From: CAZVGZ01 sp964627605
GTDB taxonomy: Bacteria; Latescibacterota; MWCZ01; CAZVGZ01
Direction of reading: 5' to 3'
DNA: 64,000 nt
NCBI GenBank assembly: GCA_964627605.1
Contig: CAZVGZ010000007.1
Location: 43,323-107,322, forward strand
A program made the translations under genes and the position numbers. Below, piece by piece: positions 61,033 to 64,000 of this stretch. Position 1 is the first letter of the stretch; every line of letters starts with the position of its first letter. The notes under the pieces are model-generated. The model saw nothing but the letters and a program-made list of their open reading frames with translations. It searched no databases and was not told where the DNA came from.

Positions 61033-61653
61033 TTAACCCTCTTTGGATGGCGCCAACTCAATCTGTAGGACATCCAACTCTACTGGTGTGGGTCGCCCGA
61101 ATATGCTGACCATCACAGTCACTTTGCTCTTATCCGGGTCCACCTCTTCGACGGTGCCGGAAAAATCGCCAAACGGCCCATCTACTACCTTTATCATATC
61201 GCCAGGGCGGTAGGGCATGTCGCCCTCTGGGGCGCTTGAGCGCCGCTCGACCTGACCCAGAATTCGTTCAACCTCGTCTGATGATAGCGGCTGTGGGGTC
61301 GTTTCGGATCTGGAGCCACCAACGAAACCGGTGACACCTGGGACGTTTGCGACCGTGTGGCGAGACTCGCCGGTCATCAGCATCTCTACTAAGACATAGC
61401 TCGGTAGAAACTTCCTGACCGATGGGACACGCCTGCCGTCTTTCATCTCAACAATCTCCTCGGTAGGCACCACTACACGGCCTATCTGTCCACCGAGGTC
61501 CAACGCATCGGAGGAGTTGAGGAGATAGTTGCGAACCTTATTTTCGTGGCCTGACAAAGTATGGACCACGTACCAACGCATCCCAGGAGCGCTTGGAACT
61601 GTTGGCGATTCATCGATCAGATGGTCGTCGTTGTTGGGTTCGTTTTGAGCCAC
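61033..61653 (-). CDS. nusG: Transcription elongation/antitermination factor NusG
   Basis: A 206-residue factor that clamps RNA polymerase and couples it to the ribosome through S10. The NGN domain starts at MRWYVVHTLSGHENKVRNYL, and the KOW domain is RPGDMIKVVDGPFGDFSGTV. The likely start is the GTG at 61653, 4 nt after the secE stop; this leaves about 25 acidic/polar residues before the NGN. No strong ribosome site is seen, so coupling to secE is likely. Confidence 0.94.
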   Translation of the reverse strand: MAQNEPNNDDHLIDESPTVPSAPGMRWYVVHTLSGHENKVRNYLLNSSDALDLGGQIGRVVVPTEEIVEMKDGRRVPSVRKFLPSYVLVEMLMTGESRHTVANVPGVTGFVGGSRSETTPQPLSSDEVERILGQVERRSSAPEGDMPYRPGDMIKVVDGPFGDFSGTVEEVDPDKSKVTVMVSIFGRPTPVELDVLQIELAPSKEG

Positions 61654-61657
61654 GGTA

Positions 61658-61843
61658 TCAGAGCACCCACTGTACGATGAGCGAAAGCGCCCAATCGAAT
61701 ACACCAATGAAAGCGGCGAAAATACCCGTCACGACCATCACTACGATCGTCGAACCTCTAAGGTCCTCAGGGGACGGCCACGTAACCCGGTTGACCATTT
61801 CCGAACGTACTTCGGATAGATATGTCGTTATTCGACTAAACAA
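61658..61843 (-). CDS. secE: Protein translocase subunit SecE
   Basis: A 61-residue single-helix SecE of the short type. The amphipathic LSEVRSEMVNRVTWPSPED with the conserved WP precedes one hydrophobic helix (STIVVMVVTGIFAAFIGVF). Located just before nusG, as in most bacteria. Confidence 0.95.
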   Translation of the reverse strand: MFSRITTYLSEVRSEMVNRVTWPSPEDLRGSTIVVMVVTGIFAAFIGVFDWALSLIVQWVL

Positions 61844-61875
61844 CTAAAGTTTCTTCCCGCAAGACTCGTGGTTGT

Positions 61876-61952
61876 TGGCAGGGGTGGAGGGGCTCGAACC
61901 CCCGACCGTCGGATTTGGAGTCCGATGCTCTGCCAAGCTGAGCTACACCCCT
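61876..61952 (-). tRNA. tRNA-Trp (CCA anticodon)
   Basis: Cloverleaf with acceptor AGGGGTG/CACCCCT, anticodon loop CTCCAAA giving CCA, TTCGAGC T loop and an encoded 3' CCA (61876-61878). It lies between rpmG and secE. Confidence 0.95.
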
Positions 61953-62068
61953 ACTCCACTTCATACCGTCGGGTCTCACAATCTCTTCTGCTCTCTGGGC
62001 ATCGACAACACCATCAACGCCTCTATACCCGTGTTCCGCACATTTACGCCAAACTCGTAGATGCCGGT

Positions 62069-62227
62069 CTATCGGGTTTCCCGATGCTCGGTGTGTGTCT
62101 GGCAAAAGCGGCAGAACTTCTTGTATGCCACCCGTTCCTGATGGAGTGCGCGGTTCTTTGAGGTGGAGTAGTTCCGCCTCTTGCACGCTTCGCACGCCAG
62201 TATGACCGCTGCCCTTTGCGACGCCAT
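62069..62227 (-). CDS. rpmG: 50S ribosomal protein L33 (zinc form)
   Basis: A 52-residue protein, MASQRAAVILACEACKRRNY, with STSKNRALHQERVAYKKFC and the terminal RFCQTHTEHRETR. Two CxxC pairs (C12/C15 and C39/C42) mark the zinc-binding form. It lies between tuf2 and tRNA-Trp, the usual rpmG-secE-nusG neighbourhood. Confidence 0.95.
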   Translation of the reverse strand: MASQRAAVILACEACKRRNYSTSKNRALHQERVAYKKFCRFCQTHTEHRETR

Positions 62228-62256
62228 TTGCGGCTCTTCCAACTGCTTGAGTTAAG

Positions 62257-63488
62257 TCTATTCGTTAACTTTGATGACGGTACCGGCACCAACTGTCCGG
62301 CCGCCTTCACGGATTGCGAACCGAAGACCCTCTTCCAAAGCGATCGGTGTGATGAGAGATGCCGAAAGCTCGGTGTTGTCACCAGGCATCACCATCTCAA
62401 CACCCTCTGGAAGCTCTATAGCACCGGTTACGTCCGTCGTTCGGAAATAGAACTGAGGACGATAACCACCGAAAAACGGCTTGTGGCGACCACCTTCTTC
62501 CTTAGTCAAAACGTAGACCTGGGCCTCAAACTCAGTGTGAGGACTTATCGAGCCAGGAGCCGCCAAGACCATTCCGCGCTCAAGCTCTTCCTTGTCTACA
62601 CCACGAAGGAGAAGACCGATATTGTCGCCTGCCTCGGCGCGGTCCAGTAGCTTGCGGAACATCTCTACGCCCGTGACGACCGTCTTGCGAGTCTCACGAA
62701 TGCCGACTAAGTCGAGTTCATTGCCAACCTCTACCACACCGCGATCAACACGACCTGTTCCAACCGTTCCACGGCCTGTGATACTGAACACATCCTCTAC
62801 AGGCATCAAAAACGGACGGTCGATGTCACGCTCTGGGATCGGGATATAGCTGTCAAGAGCATCGATAAGCTCTGGGATACAGGCCGATTTCTCTTCGTCG
62901 TCAGGGTTCTCCAATGCTGCCAATGCGCTGCCCCTGATGATTGGAATATCATCTCCTGGAAACTCATACTGGCTCAAAAGTTCGCGGACCTCAAGCTCAA
63001 CCAACTCCAGGAGCTCTTCATCGTCAACCATGTCAACCTTGTTGAGGAAGACAACGATGAAAGGAACGCCAACCTGACGCGCAAGAAGAATGTGCTCGCG
63101 GGTCTGGGGCATCGGACCGTCGGCGGCGCTGACTACCAAAACCGCGCCGTCCATCTGGGCTGCACCGGTAATCATATTTTTGACGTAATCCGCATGACCA
63201 GGACAGTCTACATGTGCGTAATGACGCGCCTCAGACTGATACTCAACGTGAGCCGTCGCGATGGTGATACCGCGCTCACGCTCTTCTGGAGCTTTGTCGA
63301 TCTCGTCAAATGGCACGAAATCGGCCAGACCCTTCTTCGCTAAAACCTCTGTAATCGCAGTGGTTAGCGTCGTCTTGCCGTGATCTACGTGACCGATTGT
63401 ACCTACGTTCACGTGAGGCTTCGTGCGCTCAAACTTCTCCTTGGCCATCAATCTCTCTCCTACTTACGCCGCGACCGCGCGGCCGGTC
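62257..63488. repeat. 1,232-bp direct repeat, copy 2 (tuf2 plus orphan fusA tail)
   Basis: The counterpart of 46160-47391. Upstream of tuf2 it carries 25 nt of the fusA 3' end, including its stop, although no fusA lies here. This shows the direction of copying, from the fusA-tuf1 locus. Confidence 0.93.
62258..63448 (-). CDS. tuf: Elongation factor Tu (copy 2)
   Basis: The same 396 residues as copy 1, with the same ribosome site. It stands behind four tRNA genes in the tufB-type locus of other bacteria. The duplicate dosage supports high translation demand, and identity is kept by gene conversion. Confidence 0.97.
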   Translation of the reverse strand: MAKEKFERTKPHVNVGTIGHVDHGKTTLTTAITEVLAKKGLADFVPFDEIDKAPEERERGITIATAHVEYQSEARHYAHVDCPGHADYVKNMITGAAQMDGAVLVVSAADGPMPQTREHILLARQVGVPFIVVFLNKVDMVDDEELLELVELEVRELLSQYEFPGDDIPIIRGSALAALENPDDEEKSACIPELIDALDSYIPIPERDIDRPFLMPVEDVFSITGRGTVGTGRVDRGVVEVGNELDLVGIRETRKTVVTGVEMFRKLLDRAEAGDNIGLLLRGVDKEELERGMVLAAPGSISPHTEFEAQVYVLTKEEGGRHKPFFGGYRPQFYFRTTDVTGAIELPEGVEMVMPGDNTELSASLITPIALEEGLRFAIREGGRTVGAGTVIKVNE

Positions 63489-63506
63489 CTTCGTTCAATT
63501 TATTTA

Positions 63507-63580
63507 AGCCCGCGACCGGACTCGAACCGGAGACCTCTTCCTTACCAAGGAAACGCTCTACCTAACTGAGCTACGCGGGC
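63507..63580 (-). tRNA. tRNA-Thr (GGT anticodon)
   Basis: Acceptor GCCCGCG/CGCGGGC is perfect, and the anticodon loop TTGGTAA gives GGT. No encoded CCA; discriminator T. Nearest tRNA to tuf2. Confidence 0.94.
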
Positions 63581-63630
63581 CCAACGATTTATGTTGTAGG
63601 GCTTGGTGTCCGTTCCGCGACCGTCTACTA

Positions 63631-63704
63631 AGCGGGAAACGGGATTCGAACCCGCGACCCTCAGCTTGGAAGGCTGATGCTCTAGCCAACTGAGCTACTC
63701 CCGC
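63631..63704 (-). tRNA. tRNA-Gly (TCC anticodon)
   Basis: Acceptor GCGGGAG/TTCCCGC, anticodon stem TCAGC/GCTGA with loop CTTCCAA giving TCC, discriminator T, no encoded CCA. Confidence 0.94.
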
Positions 63705-63746
63705 CTGCGTGGCGATCTGACCCCAAGGGACATCGACCGCTGCAAA

Positions 63747-63828
63747 TGGGGGGGGGAGGATTCGAACCTCCGAAGGCTTCGCCAACAGATTTACAGTCTG
63801 CCCCCTTTGACCACTCGGGAACCCCCCC
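63747..63828 (-). tRNA. tRNA-Tyr (GTA anticodon)
   Basis: A class II tRNA with a long variable arm. The anticodon loop CTGTAAA gives GTA. The acceptor stem is seven G:C pairs, discriminator A, no encoded CCA. Confidence 0.93.
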
Positions 63829-63864
63829 TGATGCACCGACACCACAAGCGGTCCTGGAAGCGAG

Positions 63865-63938
63865 AGCCGATTGAGGGACTCGAACCCACGACCTGCTGAT
63901 TACAAATCAGCTGCTCTAGCCAGCTGAGCTACATCGGC
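63865..63938 (-). tRNA. tRNA-Thr (TGT anticodon)
   Basis: Acceptor GCCGATG/AATCGGC, anticodon stem GCTGA/TCAGC with loop TTTGTAA giving TGT. Two mismatches, G7-A66 and T50-T64, flank the acceptor/T-stem junction. No encoded CCA. Confidence 0.88.
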
Positions 63939-63945
63939 TTATGCT

Positions 63946-63972
63946 AAAAAAAAGCCCGCTGTTAGAGCGGAC
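63946..63972 (-). terminator. Rho-independent terminator upstream of the tRNA cluster
   Basis: The - strand reads CCGCT-CTAAC-AGCGG, then GC and eight T. It ends a transcript arriving from the right, so the tRNA-tuf2-rpoBC transcript must start between here and 63938 or read through this site. Confidence 0.7.
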
Positions 63973-64000
63973 AGCAAATGTAAATATTTATTTTTTCAAA

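Noticed and set aside
1..64000. CRISPR arrays, rRNA genes, IS elements and prophage genes
   Set aside because: No regularly spaced repeats, no rRNA sequence and no transposase, integrase or phage structural gene were recognised. The only long repeat is the tuf pair.

Overview
The window looks like a metagenome-assembled bacterial scaffold; it contains one 100-N gap inside rpoA. A Chloroflexota (SAR202/Dehalococcoidia-like) origin fits the mixture of sugar-catabolism genes, a CocE-type hydrolase, a large R-2-hydroxyacyl-CoA dehydratase-type activase and an EF-G-like paralogue. That assignment rests on gene content only and is an inference. Strong Shine-Dalgarno sequences (AGGAG/GGAGG) and several sigma70-like promoters are visible, so start codons could often be refined.

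Region 1 (1-6.4 kb, + strand): the end of an FtsK/SpoIIIE motor that lacks its gamma domain, then a compact catabolic cluster: class II aldolase-like protein, PfkB kinase, stand-alone lipoyl domain, 2-oxoacid (acetoin/pyruvate-type) dehydrogenase E1 alpha and beta, and a D-lyxose isomerase-like cupin. The genes are closely spaced and codirectional, so a single pathway is likely. The aldolase has lost the catalytic Asp and the first zinc His of its family, and no E2 or E3 is encoded nearby. This is the best candidate here for unassigned chemistry.

Region 2 (6.5-15 kb): an accessory stretch with a 981-residue alpha-galactosidase-like glycosidase, a broken beta-helix gene and a CocE/NonD hydrolase (- strand), a sialidase-fold protein (+), two XRE regulators (-), an AT-rich spacer and the remnant of a PAS/histidine kinase.

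Region 3 (15-26 kb): a HEAT-repeat lipoprotein, a cold shock protein, an EF-G-like GTPase with degenerate G3/G4 motifs, accD with an expanded zinc knuckle, a two-gene acyl-CoA dehydratase activase locus behind a near-consensus promoter, and an MFS transporter.

Region 4 (26.2-64 kb, all - strand): the translation/transcription superoperon. In transcription order (right to left): tRNA-Thr(TGT), tRNA-Tyr(GTA), tRNA-Gly(TCC), tRNA-Thr(GGT), tuf2, rpmG, tRNA-Trp, secE, nusG, rplK, rplA, rplJ, rplL, rpoB, rpoC, rpsL, rpsG, fusA, tuf1, rpsJ, then S10-spc-alpha through rpoA and rplQ, a terminator, then rlmD-hisS-aspS. The two tuf genes lie in a 1,232-bp direct repeat that includes the 3' tail of fusA, which shows that tuf2 was overwritten from tuf1. 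Methionine aminopeptidase (map) is missing from its usual place between adk and infA. Three small genes too short for routine ORF calling (rpmJ, rpmD, rpmG) are annotated.
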